Source: Prevotellaceae bacterium KH2P17 (GTDB lineage: Bacteria; Bacteroidota; Bacteroidia; Bacteroidales; Bacteroidaceae). Taken from it: a DNA stretch of 64,000 bases. The stretch covers positions 1 through 64,000 of the forward strand of contig FZRE01000009.1 of NCBI GenBank assembly GCA_900199655.1. The letters are read 5' to 3'. Below, piece after piece: positions 9,247-17,128 of this stretch. A program made the translations under genes and the position numbers. The notes under the pieces are model-generated. The model saw only the letters and a list, made by a program, of their open reading frames with translations, did not search any database and had not been told where the DNA came from. How positions within the stretch are numbered: the stretch's first letter is position 1; the number at the start of each line of letters is the position of its first letter.

Positions 9247-9342
9247 TACTTTAATAATATAAACGGGTTTTTCCGCCAGGCGGTTGACTTCCTGTCAACG
9301 CTTGTTCGAGCCCAAACGGACTAAATCGGCTGCAAAATTACG
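9247..9342 (-). promoter_or_regulatory. rplU promoter -7 box and structured leader
   Basis: On the minus strand a -7 box TAATTTTG (9333-9340) precedes a leader of about 80 bases. Near the gene the leader has two adjoining short hairpins: GTTGAC/GTCAAC (9283-9299) and CCGC.../GCGG (9273-9283). Ribosomal-protein operons are commonly controlled by such leaders, so an L21-responsive element is plausible. No known L21 leader consensus could be matched by eye and the -33 element is unclear. Confidence 0.4.
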
Positions 9343-9565
9343 AAATAAAAACGAGAGTTTCCAGCACCGAAGTTGATTTCTTTTCTGTTTTAAGACAGAT
9401 TAACATACACGGAATTCTTCTTGTTCTCATTGGTTCCTGCATAGTAATAGTGCTAAAGCAGCTGACAGCCGGAGGCTTTGATAAGCGAGAAAGCAATCTT
9501 CCCACATTTTAATCGGCGTGGGGCGTGGAACGAGATGCAGCTTGATGAAATGCACACCGGCTTGT
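9343..9565. other. Spacer without recognisable gene
   Basis: The stretch between the rplU promoter and the 3' end of the DUF4026 gene holds no coding frame with family resemblance. No convincing terminator is seen for the DUF4026 gene. Confidence 0.4.
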
Positions 9566-11281
9566 CTACAGCATGTAAGCATCGTCGGGCGAGAGTGTCT
9601 GATCGCCCACGTACACTCGCCAATCAGTTATGATATCGGTAGAGTAGGTGCCGATGTCGCCGTTCTTCAGACTGCTTACCCACACAGGAGTGTTTGTGCA
9701 CTTGGCCATGAAGGTAGTGGCGGAGGTTATGGCCACAATCTCGAACCAGATGTGTTCGCGTTCCTCGGTGCCTTCCTTGGCAGCGTCGTCGGTCAGAAAA
9801 CCGAGCTTCACAATGGCGTTTTCGGGTGTTTTGCGGGCTATATCGAGCATAATGCCCAACCGTTCTTGGGCCCGCTGATGCATGTAGTCGGTTTCGCGTT
9901 TGGTGTAGAAATAGAGTCCGTTGGCGCTAAGTTTCTTGCTCAGTCGGCTGATGTGGCGATAGTCGTGCTGCTTTTCAGCTTCCTTGGAGGGATAACAGTA
10001 GATGGCTGCCGAGTACGAATGGTGATCGTATTTGCGGTCGTACTTGCCGCCGTTCAGGTGCTCTGGGAAGCGTTTGATGGCTTCCTCCCAAGGCACAAGC
10101 GTAACCACCAGAGGCGTTTCGTCGTCTATGGCGCCCACGCAGATACCCTCGTAGGGCTTTGCTGCGTCGTTGTTACCGAGTATATAGCGTGCCGTGGCGT
10201 TGAGCAGGTCGCCCATCGGTTTGTAGTTATCCACGTTTGCGCCCAGTATCTCAAGCTCCGGAACGTGGCAGCGGGCCAGTCCGTGGGTGTGCATCCACAC
10301 CTCATCTTTATCGTCACTTACTGCCTGAAGAACGTACATCATGTCAGAAGGAGGCGGAACGGCCGACTCCGCAGCCAACCGAACCCAGCGCCCGAGGAGC
10401 AGCTGCTCGCCACTCTCGTCGAAAACGGCAACGGCATCGGGCATGACAGCGTCCATAATCTTGAGCTGAAGATGGTAAGACGTCATGTAATCGGAACCGA
10501 ACGGCATGTCGACGGCAAGCCCCATACGGGCATCCGTAGCCTGTTTCATTTCCTGCTCGGTGAACTCCTGGCGCACTTTCCAGCCGTTGTAGGCAATTTG
10601 AACGGGTACAAAGTAGAAGATGAGAGGATACTCTTCGTCTTCATGTCTTATGCGCAGCATGGCTTCTCCCTGTTCTTCGTCGTGCAGTGGGAGCATCTCC
10701 ACGCCTTCTATGGCTGCAATCTTTTCGGGTATGCCGGTCAGTGTGGCATCGTCGCCAAGCTCTTTGGGCGGGATAGCAACCATCACCGACTTCTTTTCGT
10801 AGTATGCTTGCTCTTGTGCAGTGGGGTTCTTCAGAAACTCGGCAATGGGCCGGCAGTCTTTCAGCAGCGTCTCGGCATCAGCGTCAAGGTCGTCACAAAC
10901 GGCTTTGCTCTTGGGCATCTTGAGCACGCGCTCCAAGTAGGGAACAGCCTCTTCTTCACGTTCCAGGTCCAGCAACGAATAGCCTACGCGGAAGTGCCAG
11001 TAAGGGTCGTTGCGCCCTTCTGTCTCCACTCCCTGCAAAAGGGCAAGCCCTTTGGCCAAGTATTGCTCACCGTCATCGCTGTTGTTGCCCTTGTTGTTGT
11101 AAGCCCGGGCAAGCCAGCTGGTGAGCTCATAGTCCAGTTCGTCGGCCGGCAAGGCCTCTATGGCCTCAATGATATGGCCGTACTCTCCGGCCTCGTGCCA
11201 GGCTTTTAGCTGGCTCAACAGCTGCTCCTTGTCTTTGCCTGCTGGCTTCTTTTTCTTCTTAAGCGAGTCAAATAGTCCCAT
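9566..11281 (-). CDS. DUF4026 / DUF2314 cytoplasmic protein
   Basis: 571 residues, no signal peptide. It starts MGLFDSLKKKKK, followed by a TPR-like helical region (about 20-140: WHEAGEYGHIIEAIEALP, WLARAYNNKG, VGYSLLDLEREEEAVPYLE). The middle part corresponds to DUF4026, and the C-terminal part from about 465 (EREHIWFEIVAIT, then DWRVYVGDQTLSPDDAYML) resembles DUF2314. These domains occur together in Bacteroidetes and Firmicutes proteins of unknown function. A -7 box TATATTTG on the minus strand at 11329-11336 is a likely promoter. A long frame on the other strand across the same region is a codon-bias shadow. Confidence 0.75.
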   Translation of the reverse strand: MGLFDSLKKKKKPAGKDKEQLLSQLKAWHEAGEYGHIIEAIEALPADELDYELTSWLARAYNNKGNNSDDGEQYLAKGLALLQGVETEGRNDPYWHFRVGYSLLDLEREEEAVPYLERVLKMPKSKAVCDDLDADAETLLKDCRPIAEFLKNPTAQEQAYYEKKSVMVAIPPKELGDDATLTGIPEKIAAIEGVEMLPLHDEEQGEAMLRIRHEDEEYPLIFYFVPVQIAYNGWKVRQEFTEQEMKQATDARMGLAVDMPFGSDYMTSYHLQLKIMDAVMPDAVAVFDESGEQLLLGRWVRLAAESAVPPPSDMMYVLQAVSDDKDEVWMHTHGLARCHVPELEILGANVDNYKPMGDLLNATARYILGNNDAAKPYEGICVGAIDDETPLVVTLVPWEEAIKRFPEHLNGGKYDRKYDHHSYSAAIYCYPSKEAEKQHDYRHISRLSKKLSANGLYFYTKRETDYMHQRAQERLGIMLDIARKTPENAIVKLGFLTDDAAKEGTEEREHIWFEIVAITSATTFMAKCTNTPVWVSSLKNGDIGTYSTDIITDWRVYVGDQTLSPDDAYML

Positions 11282-11470
11282 AAATGTAGTTATTAGATTT
11301 ATAAAGAGGTGAATTCAATTAGCTCGTGCAAATATAGTGAATTTATCCGAAGCGGCATTCTTTGGGCGCCTTAAAATGATTGATGGTATTGCCTGCCGGC
11401 GTTTACGTCCCCGTGAGCTGCCCGTTTCCGAGGGCGACTGGTGCAAGACAAAGGGCAGAAGCAGTGAAAT

Positions 11471-11833
11471 TCAGACGGCCACCTTGCCGTCGGTAACTTC
11501 TGTGAAGTGCTCTTGGCCCCACTGGATGAGCGAGGTTATGCTGGGCATGAGCGACTCTCCGAGCGGCGTAAGTGAGTATTCCACCCTCGGGGGGATTTCC
11601 GCAAACTGCTTGCGGGCTATCAGGTGGTTCTTCTCCAGCCGCTTCAAGGTCTGCGAGAGCATCTTTTGCGAGCAGTCGGTCATGAGCTTGTGCAGCTCGC
11701 TGAAGCGCATCGGGCCGGGATGATTGCGCCACAGGGCGTAGAGAACCAACAGCGACCACTTGTCGCCAAACCTGCTGATGACCTGCCGGATGGGGCAAGC
11801 CAGGTATTCTGCCAATATCTCTTTCATCGTCAT
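11471..11833 (-). CDS. HxlR-family winged-helix regulator
   Basis: 120 residues from the ATG at 11833; a second ATG at 11827 is also possible, and the open frame extends to 11890 without similarity. The HxlR signature is clear: CPIRQVISRFGDKWSLLVLY, then HPGPMRFSELHKLM, ISQ-type helix SQKMLSQTLKRLEKNHLI and the wing PRVEYSLTPLGESL. HxlR proteins often sense electrophiles, quinones or oxidants through N-terminal cysteines; here the candidate is the Cys in LACPIRQ. It is divergent from the cupin gene, with a well-formed promoter (TTGG, 20 bp, TATCTTTG). Confidence 0.88.
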   Translation of the reverse strand: MTMKEILAEYLACPIRQVISRFGDKWSLLVLYALWRNHPGPMRFSELHKLMTDCSQKMLSQTLKRLEKNHLIARKQFAEIPPRVEYSLTPLGESLMPSITSLIQWGQEHFTEVTDGKVAV

Positions 11834-11848
11834 AGTTATTTTGCGTTG

Positions 11849-11880
11849 CAAAGATACGAATAGTTTCTGAAAGTAACCAA
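11849..11880 (-). promoter_or_regulatory. Promoter of the HxlR regulator
   Basis: On the minus strand TTGG (11877-11880) is separated by exactly 20 bases from TATCTTTG (11849-11856), matching the Bacteroidetes primary-sigma consensus. It lies 16 bases before the chosen ATG. Confidence 0.65.
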
Positions 11881-11974
11881 TAACCGGCAAGGAAAAAACA
11901 CCGAGCGTTAATCTTGGTTAATCCCATGTGGCAGTCCATCCGATGCAGCCGCTATTCCTACCTCTTGGTAACCT

Positions 11975-11992
11975 ACTATCCCGGCAGATAGT
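11975..11992. promoter_or_regulatory. Operator-like palindrome upstream of the cupin gene
   Basis: ACTATC and GATAGT form a 6-bp inverted repeat around CCGGCA, just upstream of the cupin -33 element. The right 12 bases (CCGGCAGATAGT) recur at 12885-12896, at nearly the same distance from the MFS promoter. Likely binding site of the divergent HxlR protein; the assignment is inferred. Confidence 0.5.
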
Positions 11993-11994
11993 TC

Positions 11995-12025
11995 TTGCAC
12001 GGCAGAAATTTACATGCTACCTTTG
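11995..12025 (+). promoter_or_regulatory. Promoter of the cupin gene
   Basis: TTG at 11995-11997 and TACCTTTG at 12018-12025 with a 20-base spacer fit the Bacteroidetes consensus. The ATG follows 37 bases later. Confidence 0.6.
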
Positions 12026-12062
12026 CACCGTAAATAATCAACAAACAACATAACAAGTACAA

Positions 12063-12521
12063 ATGATGAAGAAAATCGAGACTATCAAGACCGGTAAGAA
12101 CTACTCCGCAGTGAGCGTAGGGCGTATGGATGAAATCATAGAGCACGAGTTGCCCATGGGTCCGGATGTAACCATCCACGGCAAAGTGTTCGTTGGCCAG
12201 GCCGTAGGGGCAACGGGCAGCGAGCTGAGTTTCCAGACTTTGGTGCCCGGACAGGACAGCGGCTTCCTCCACACGCATAAAACGCACGAGGAACTCTACA
12301 TCATCCTCAAGGGCGAGGGTCAGTACCAGGTCGACGGCGAGGTGTTTCCGGTAAGCGAGGGAACCGTTGTCCGCGTGGCTCCCGATGGCAAGCGGGCGCT
12401 GAAGAACACCGGTAAGGCGAACCTGACCATGCTCTGCATACAGTATAAAGCCAACGTTTTTGGCGAGGCCGACAGCCCGATGACGGATGGCAACATACTG
12501 CAGGAGCCGCTGAAATGGTAA
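12063..12521 (+). CDS. Cupin-domain protein
   Basis: 152 residues. The cupin motif 1 is clear (GFLHTHKTHEELYIILKGEG, with metal-ligand His and Glu) and motif 2 follows less strongly (VSEGTVVRVAPDGKRALKN). Single-domain cupins of this kind bind a divalent metal and may act as dioxygenases, isomerases or sensors; the substrate cannot be told. Two adjacent ATGs exist at the start. Its divergent HxlR neighbour and the shared operator with the MFS gene suggest induction by a toxic or oxidising compound. Confidence 0.85.
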   Translation: MMKKIETIKTGKNYSAVSVGRMDEIIEHELPMGPDVTIHGKVFVGQAVGATGSELSFQTLVPGQDSGFLHTHKTHEELYIILKGEGQYQVDGEVFPVSEGTVVRVAPDGKRALKNTGKANLTMLCIQYKANVFGEADSPMTDGNILQEPLKW

Positions 12522-12543
12522 ACAGCAGATAAACGGAAGAACG

Positions 12544-12587
12544 AGACGGGGTGCCGAAAACAGTTTTCGGTGTCCCGTCTTTTTTTG
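12544..12587 (+). terminator. Intrinsic terminator of the cupin gene
   Basis: AGACGGG pairs with CCCGTCT and GCCGAAAAC with TTTTCGGT around a short loop, giving a long stem, followed by a run of T. It begins 22 bases after the cupin stop. Confidence 0.9.
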
Positions 12588-12689
12588 TGTTCAGGCAACA
12601 CTCCGCCCCGGCATGCCCCGCCACAGTGCCACCCAAGGGGGCGGAAGCATGCTTTCCGAAGTTTGAAAAAGTAGCCAACGCGGTCTTGA

Positions 12690-12777
12690 AGCTATCCTTC
12701 GCGAACTTTCGACACTTGTCGCATGATTGTGTGACAGGTGTCGAACGATTATGCGACACTTGTCGAAAGTTCGCGGC
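12690..12777. repeat. 22-bp-period dyad array, copy 1
   Basis: Four consecutive 22-base units. Three dyads of the form CGACAnnTGTCG sit at 12710, 12732 (first base T) and 12754, each separated by exactly 10 bases, and flanked by ACTTTCGACA and TGTCGAAAGT. It lies between the cupin terminator and the MFS promoter. The same structure recurs at 14973, 31216 and 38133. Confidence 0.85.
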
Positions 12778-12884
12778 CTTCGGTTTTTGTGCCTCGGCAT
12801 GATAGGTTTCAGATTGCAATATCACACAAGATGCGCTTATCTGCATTGTCCCGAAGCCCATGTCGCATCTTGTCTGCCTGATTT

Positions 12885-12927
12885 CCGGCAGATAGTTTGC
12901 GGGTTCAGAAAAAACTGCAGAACTTTG
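12885..12927 (+). promoter_or_regulatory. Promoter and operator-like box of the MFS gene
   Basis: CCGGCAGATAGT (12885-12896) repeats the operator half seen before the cupin gene. TTTG (12896-12899), a 20-base spacer and GAACTTTG (12920-12927) form a promoter. The following bases CTTTGCACCGTA are identical to those at the cupin promoter, and the box-to--7 spacing differs by only 2 bases. The left arm of the palindrome is degraded in this copy. Confidence 0.55.
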
Positions 12928-13002
12928 CACCGTAGTTGTGCACGGGCGTGGTTTCGCATTGCAGCCTGCCCTGCACATGACGGAGAAGACTTTGCTAAAA
13001 CA

Positions 13003-14172
13003 ATGATACAACTGAAAGAGAACGGGGGCATTCCCCGCAGTATGATGATTCTGATGGCCGTTATGGCTGGGCTTACAGTGGCAAACCTCTACTATAACCA
13101 GCCATTACTGGAGCGCATACGCTATGACCTCGGCGTAAATGAAGTGCCGGCCAACCTCATCATGGTTTTTACTCAGGTAGGTTATGCCACAGGACTCTGC
13201 TTCCTTATCCCGTCGGGCGACCTGTATTCTCGCCGCCGACTTATCATCGGGAGCATGTCGATGGCAACTCTCATGGCTCTCGTTATAGCCTTTTCAGGCA
13301 ATATCTACCTGATTTGGGCGGCCTCCCTCCTCCTGGGAGCCTTCTCCGTGGTGCCGCAATTCTTCCTGCCTATTGCCACTCAATTCTCCAAACCGGAGAA
13401 TAAGGCCCGCAACATGGGCTATGTATTGTCGGGATTGCTCATTGGCATTCTTGGTGCGCGGGTGGTAAGCGGCTTTGTGGGAGAATGGTTAGGGTGGCGG
13501 GCCATGTTCCTCATAGCTGCCGGTGTCATGGTATTATGCCTGTTCACTGCGTTACGGATGATGCCGGATGTACAGCGCAACTTCGAGGGTAGCTATGCTT
13601 CGCTGATGCGGACGGTATTACAGATTTTCTTGACCCATCCGGTCATACGCCTGAACTCGGTCCGCGCCGCCTTCGGTTTTGGCAGTCTGCTCACTGTCTG
13701 GGCGTGTTTGGCCTTTCATCTTTCCAGAAATTTCGGAGCCGGTTCTGATATGGTAGGCCTGCTCGGGCTATGTGGAGTGGCAGGAGCAATGGTGGCCAGC
13801 GGCTTGGGTAAATATGTGCCTCGCTTCGGTACGCGCCGTATCTCTATGGCAGGAGCCTTTATCATGATAGTTGGCTGGCTTGTCGCACTGCTCTTTGGGA
13901 ACAGCTATGCGGGCTTGATAGCATGTATCATTCTGCTCGATGTGGGTTTGCAGTGCCAGCAACTGAGCAATCAGAGCGCCAGCATAGCAGAGATACCGTC
14001 GGCAAGCAATCGGGTGAACACCATCTTTATGACCATTTATTTTACGGGAGGGTCGCTCGGAACGTTCCTGGCCGGCTGGGGCTGGGGCATTGCCGGATGG
14101 CGGGGCGTGTGCATGGTGGGCCTGGTAATGGCCGGCATGAGCCTCTTCATCAGTCTGGCCACAAACAAGTAA
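13003..14172 (+). CDS. Major facilitator superfamily exporter
   Basis: 389 residues with 12 predicted membrane helices. The start region GLTVANLYYNQPLLERI is typical of a Bacteroidetes/Proteobacteria drug-efflux MFS subgroup, and the loop 2-3 motif appears as PSGDLYSRRRLI. Start chosen at ATG 13003; the frame is open to 12727 but that part overlaps the repeat array. Substrate unknown. The shared promoter box links it to the cupin gene and the HxlR regulator, so export of a toxic small molecule is the simplest inference. Confidence 0.85.
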   Translation: MIQLKENGGIPRSMMILMAVMAGLTVANLYYNQPLLERIRYDLGVNEVPANLIMVFTQVGYATGLCFLIPSGDLYSRRRLIIGSMSMATLMALVIAFSGNIYLIWAASLLLGAFSVVPQFFLPIATQFSKPENKARNMGYVLSGLLIGILGARVVSGFVGEWLGWRAMFLIAAGVMVLCLFTALRMMPDVQRNFEGSYASLMRTVLQIFLTHPVIRLNSVRAAFGFGSLLTVWACLAFHLSRNFGAGSDMVGLLGLCGVAGAMVASGLGKYVPRFGTRRISMAGAFIMIVGWLVALLFGNSYAGLIACIILLDVGLQCQQLSNQSASIAEIPSASNRVNTIFMTIYFTGGSLGTFLAGWGWGIAGWRGVCMVGLVMAGMSLFISLATNK

Positions 14173-14339
14173 CGGCGCCGTTGCAATGCTCCGCCTTTGC
14201 TGCTGCCGGCGGAAAAACAGTTGTTTTTTAGCATGTAAGATGGGTGGAATTATCAGAATATTGCGTACTTTTGCAGCAGCATGCCCCAAGTATGGAGGTT
14301 GCACCCGGCCGTAAGATTATCAACATCATAACAATAAAC

Positions 14340-14894
14340 ATGGAAATTATGAAAAAAGTATTATTTGTAATTGGCTCACTACGCAAGCAGAGCTTCAACC
14401 GACAGGTCAGTGAATACGTAAAAGTGCTGCTCGGAGACAAGGCAGAGATAACTGAACTGGAGTATGCCGACCTGCCGTTGGTTAATCAGGACATCGAGTT
14501 CCCAACTCCGAATTCACTGTTACGTGTGCGCAAGGATGTGCTCGGAGCCGATCTCATTTGGGTATTTGCTCCCGAATACAACGCCAGCTACCCGGCAGCA
14601 ATCAAGAACCTGTTCGACTGGCTGTCTCGTCCCATGACGGCAGAACCCAACAGTGCAACAGCCATTAAGGGCAAGAAGGTGGCCTTAACGGGCATTGGCG
14701 GCAGCAACCAGACCAACGGTTGCCGTGAGAAACTTACCGCTTTGCTCAACTTCATAGGTGCTGTGGTAATGGAGAACCAGGTAGGTCTTGCCGTAAATGC
14801 AGAGGCTTGGACGAGCAACAAGGTTGTTCTCACCGACGAGCAGAAAGCTATGCTGCGCAAACAGGCAGAGGATATGCTGGCATTCGTCGGCTAA
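14340..14894 (+). CDS. NADPH-dependent FMN reductase (flavodoxin-like)
   Basis: 184 residues from ATG 14340; ATG 14349 (MKKVLFVIGSLRK) is equally possible. The FMN phosphate loop GSLRKQSFNRQ, the segment EYADLPLVNQD and PEYNASYPAAIKNLFDWLSR are characteristic of the NADPH-dependent FMN/quinone/azo reductase family. It probably reduces quinones or similar electrophiles with NAD(P)H. A -7 box TACTTTTG lies at 14266-14273. It sits next to the MFS gene and may belong to the same stress response, but the operator box was not found upstream. Confidence 0.88.
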   Translation: MEIMKKVLFVIGSLRKQSFNRQVSEYVKVLLGDKAEITELEYADLPLVNQDIEFPTPNSLLRVRKDVLGADLIWVFAPEYNASYPAAIKNLFDWLSRPMTAEPNSATAIKGKKVALTGIGGSNQTNGCREKLTALLNFIGAVVMENQVGLAVNAEAWTSNKVVLTDEQKAMLRKQAEDMLAFVG

Positions 14895-14919
14895 AGCGAG
14901 ATTAATTACATGCTTATGT

Positions 14920-14950
14920 CGGGCTGACAGTATCCAACTGTCAGCCCGTT
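14920..14950 (+). terminator. Terminator of the FMN reductase gene
   Basis: CGGGCTGACAG (14920-14930) pairs perfectly with CTGTCAGCCCG (14938-14948) around a 7-base loop, followed by TTTG. It starts 26 bases after the stop. Confidence 0.85.
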
Positions 14951-14972
14951 TGCATTTCGCAAGCGGTTCTTT

Positions 14973-15060
14973 GGCAGTGCTCCGTGAACTTTCGACAGGT
15001 GTCGCACAATCTTTCGACAGGTGTCGCACGATCTTTCGACACCTGTCAAAAGTTCCTGAA
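14973..15060. repeat. 22-bp-period dyad array, copy 2
   Basis: Dyads CGACAGGTGTCG at 14993 and 15015 and CGACACCTGTCA at 15037, each separated by 10 bases and flanked by ACTTTCGACA and TGTCAAAAGT. The centre dinucleotide is GG or CC here, against AG or CT in the other copies. It lies between the FMN reductase terminator and the WecB-like gene. Confidence 0.85.
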
Positions 15061-15186
15061 GCATGCCTTTCAGGCCTCGATAGGAGATGTCGGCCGCCGT
15101 GGCTGTCGAGCAGCAAAGTTGCTGCCGGCGGCGGAAAAATAGTTGCTTTTTATGCCTCGGCGACTGATTTTTCAAAAGATTTTCCC

Positions 15187-15194
15187 TATCTTTG
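15187..15194 (+). promoter_or_regulatory. -7 box upstream of the WecB-like operon
   Basis: TATCTTTG, 21 bases before the ATG, fits the Bacteroidetes -7 element. No convincing -33 partner is seen. Confidence 0.4.
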
Positions 15195-15215
15195 CAATCA
15201 ATAAAGACAGTAAAC

Positions 15216-16343
15216 ATGAACATTTGTATTGTTGCAGGGGCACGCCCCAATTTCATCAAGGTAGCTCCCATCGTCAGGGCCATAGAGAAGGCGCAAGCCG
15301 AAGGTCGCGCCATTAGCTACGAACTGATTTATGCAGGGCGTGAGGACGACCCTACGCTGGAGCCATCGCTGTTTGATGACCTCATGATAAAGCGCCCCAG
15401 CACCTTCCTGGGGGTAGACTGCCGGAACCTGAACGAACTCACCGGGCAGGTAATGTCGAAGTTTGAAGTGTACCTGCAACAGCATCCTACCGATGTGGTT
15501 ATTGTGGTAGACGACCTCGCATCCACCATGGCGGCAGCCATTGTGACCAAGAAGCAGGGCATTCTGCTGGCCCACCTGGTGGCCGGTACGCGCAGTTTCG
15601 ACATCCAGATGCCCAAGGAAATCAACCGACTCGTTATCGACGGCCTCTCCGACCTGCTCTTTACGGCCGGCACGGGCAGCAACACCAACGCCTCGCGCGA
15701 GGGTGCCGAGCTGTCTAAAATCTACATGGTGGGCAACATTCTCATGGACACCCTGCGCTTTAACTACAACCGTCTGCAGCGCCCCGCCATACTTGACAAA
15801 CTGCAGCTGGCCGGCAGCGATTACCTTGCCTTTACCCTCAACCGCCGTGCCCTGATAGCCAACAGGGAGAACCTGGGCCGCATGATAGACCGCATGTTGG
15901 ACCAGGCAGCCGGCCTGCCCATCATAGCACCGCTGCGGCAGGAGGCCGCGCAAACGGTTCGCCAACTGCTCGCAGACCGCAAGCAGGCAGTAGGCGAGGG
16001 CTCGCAGCTGGTGCTCACGGAGCCGCTCTCGTATCTGGAGTTCGGCTATCTGATTGCTCATGCCAAGGGCGTTGTGACCGATTCGGGCAACGTAGCAGAG
16101 GAGGCAACCTTCGACAGCGTGCCCTGCATCACGCTGAACAGCTACACGGAGCACATCGAGACGGTAAAAACAGGCTCCAATGTGCTGGTGGGAGAGGACG
16201 CCGAGGTGCTGGGACAGGCCGTGGCCGACATGGTGGCGGGCCGCTGGAAGAAGTGTGCCGTGCCCGAAAGGTGGGACGGCCGCAGCGCCGAACGCATCGT
16301 GCAGATACTTTTGGAACTTCAAAACGAATCATCAAACAACTGA
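15216..16343 (+). CDS. WecB-like UDP-N-acetylglucosamine 2-epimerase homologue, altered active site
   Basis: 375 residues with the two-Rossmann GT-B-like fold signature: GARPNFIKVAPI (8-19), HLVAGTRS (120-127), PKEINRLVIDGLSDLLF, VGNILMDTL and DSGNVAEEA (289-297). In the classical hydrolysing and non-hydrolysing epimerases the second motif reads HVEAG; here the catalytic Glu is V122. The HRRE-type His segment reads TLNRRALIANRENL, and the C-terminal TERPE reads TEHIE. The protein is therefore a divergent member that may act on another nucleotide sugar or by another route. Start at ATG 15216; it is the first of four tightly packed genes. Confidence 0.75.
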   Translation: MNICIVAGARPNFIKVAPIVRAIEKAQAEGRAISYELIYAGREDDPTLEPSLFDDLMIKRPSTFLGVDCRNLNELTGQVMSKFEVYLQQHPTDVVIVVDDLASTMAAAIVTKKQGILLAHLVAGTRSFDIQMPKEINRLVIDGLSDLLFTAGTGSNTNASREGAELSKIYMVGNILMDTLRFNYNRLQRPAILDKLQLAGSDYLAFTLNRRALIANRENLGRMIDRMLDQAAGLPIIAPLRQEAAQTVRQLLADRKQAVGEGSQLVLTEPLSYLEFGYLIAHAKGVVTDSGNVAEEATFDSVPCITLNSYTEHIETVKTGSNVLVGEDAEVLGQAVADMVAGRWKKCAVPERWDGRSAERIVQILLELQNESSNN

Positions 16344-16348
16344 TAAGG

Positions 16349-17128
16349 ATGAAGAAGATTGCATTGATAACAGGAGCCACAAGCGGCATCGGGCAGGCTT
16401 GCGCGCGCCGTTTCGCCACTGGCGGCTATGACTTGATTATCACCGGGCGTAACAGGGAGAAGCTGGAAGCCCTGCAGCAGGAACTCCGGACGGCGGGAGC
16501 TGATGTCTGCCTGTTGTGCTTCGACGTGCGCGATCGCGAGGCTTCGCGCGCTGCCGTGGCCTCGCTTGGCGGCAAGTGGTGCCAGGTAGACGTGCTCATC
16601 AACAACGCCGGGCTGGCCCGAGGGCTGGAGCCGGAGTACGAGGGCAACTTTACGGACTGGGACGAGATGATAGATACCAACGTCAAAGGGCTGCTCACCA
16701 TGACGCGCCTCATCGTTCCGGGCATGGTGCAGCGTAACCGCGGCCACGTTATCAATATAGGCTCGGTGGCCGGCGACGCTGCTTACGCGGGCGGAAACGT
16801 GTACTGCGCCACCAAAGCTGCAGTGAAGGCAATAACCGACGGGCTGCGTATTGACCTGGTGAACACCCGCGTGAGGGTGACGAACCTGAAGCCCGGACTG
16901 GTTGAAACCAACTTCAGCAACGTGCGCTTCCATGGCGACAACGACCGTGCGGCCGGTGTGTATGATGGCATCAGGCCGCTTACGGGCGACGATATAGCCG
17001 ATGTTGCCTTCTATGCTGCTGCCGCCCCGGAGCACGTGCAGATAGCAGAAGTGCTCGTGCTGGCCACCCATCAGGCAAGCGGAACGGTTATCAGCCGCGA
17101 TGCGAGCAGAACAGAGAGCCTCACTTAA
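16349..17128 (+). CDS. Short-chain dehydrogenase/reductase (YdfG-like)
   Basis: 259 residues of a classical SDR: cofactor motif TGATSGIG (8-15), NNAG (85-88), catalytic Ser in IGSVAGD (S139) and YCATK (Y152, K156). NADP preference is suggested by the basic residue in TGRNREKL (R34). The C-terminal part resembles the YdfG/serine 3-dehydrogenase group. It begins 5 bases after the WecB-like stop and its own stop overlaps the MATE start by one base (TAATG), so the genes are likely co-translated. The frame is open further upstream but within the preceding gene. Confidence 0.9.
   Translation: MKKIALITGATSGIGQACARRFATGGYDLIITGRNREKLEALQQELRTAGADVCLLCFDVRDREASRAAVASLGGKWCQVDVLINNAGLARGLEPEYEGNFTDWDEMIDTNVKGLLTMTRLIVPGMVQRNRGHVINIGSVAGDAAYAGGNVYCATKAAVKAITDGLRIDLVNTRVRVTNLKPGLVETNFSNVRFHGDNDRAAGVYDGIRPLTGDDIADVAFYAAAAPEHVQIAEVLVLATHQASGTVISRDASRTESLT

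Noticed and set aside
9518..11209. Open frame of 563 codons on the + strand opposite the DUF4026 gene
   Set aside because: Its residues show no family pattern and it mirrors the codon bias of the real minus-strand gene, which has recognisable domains.
12727..13002. N-terminal extension of the MFS protein
   Set aside because: It would translate the dyad array and the promoter; the transporter signature begins at 13003.
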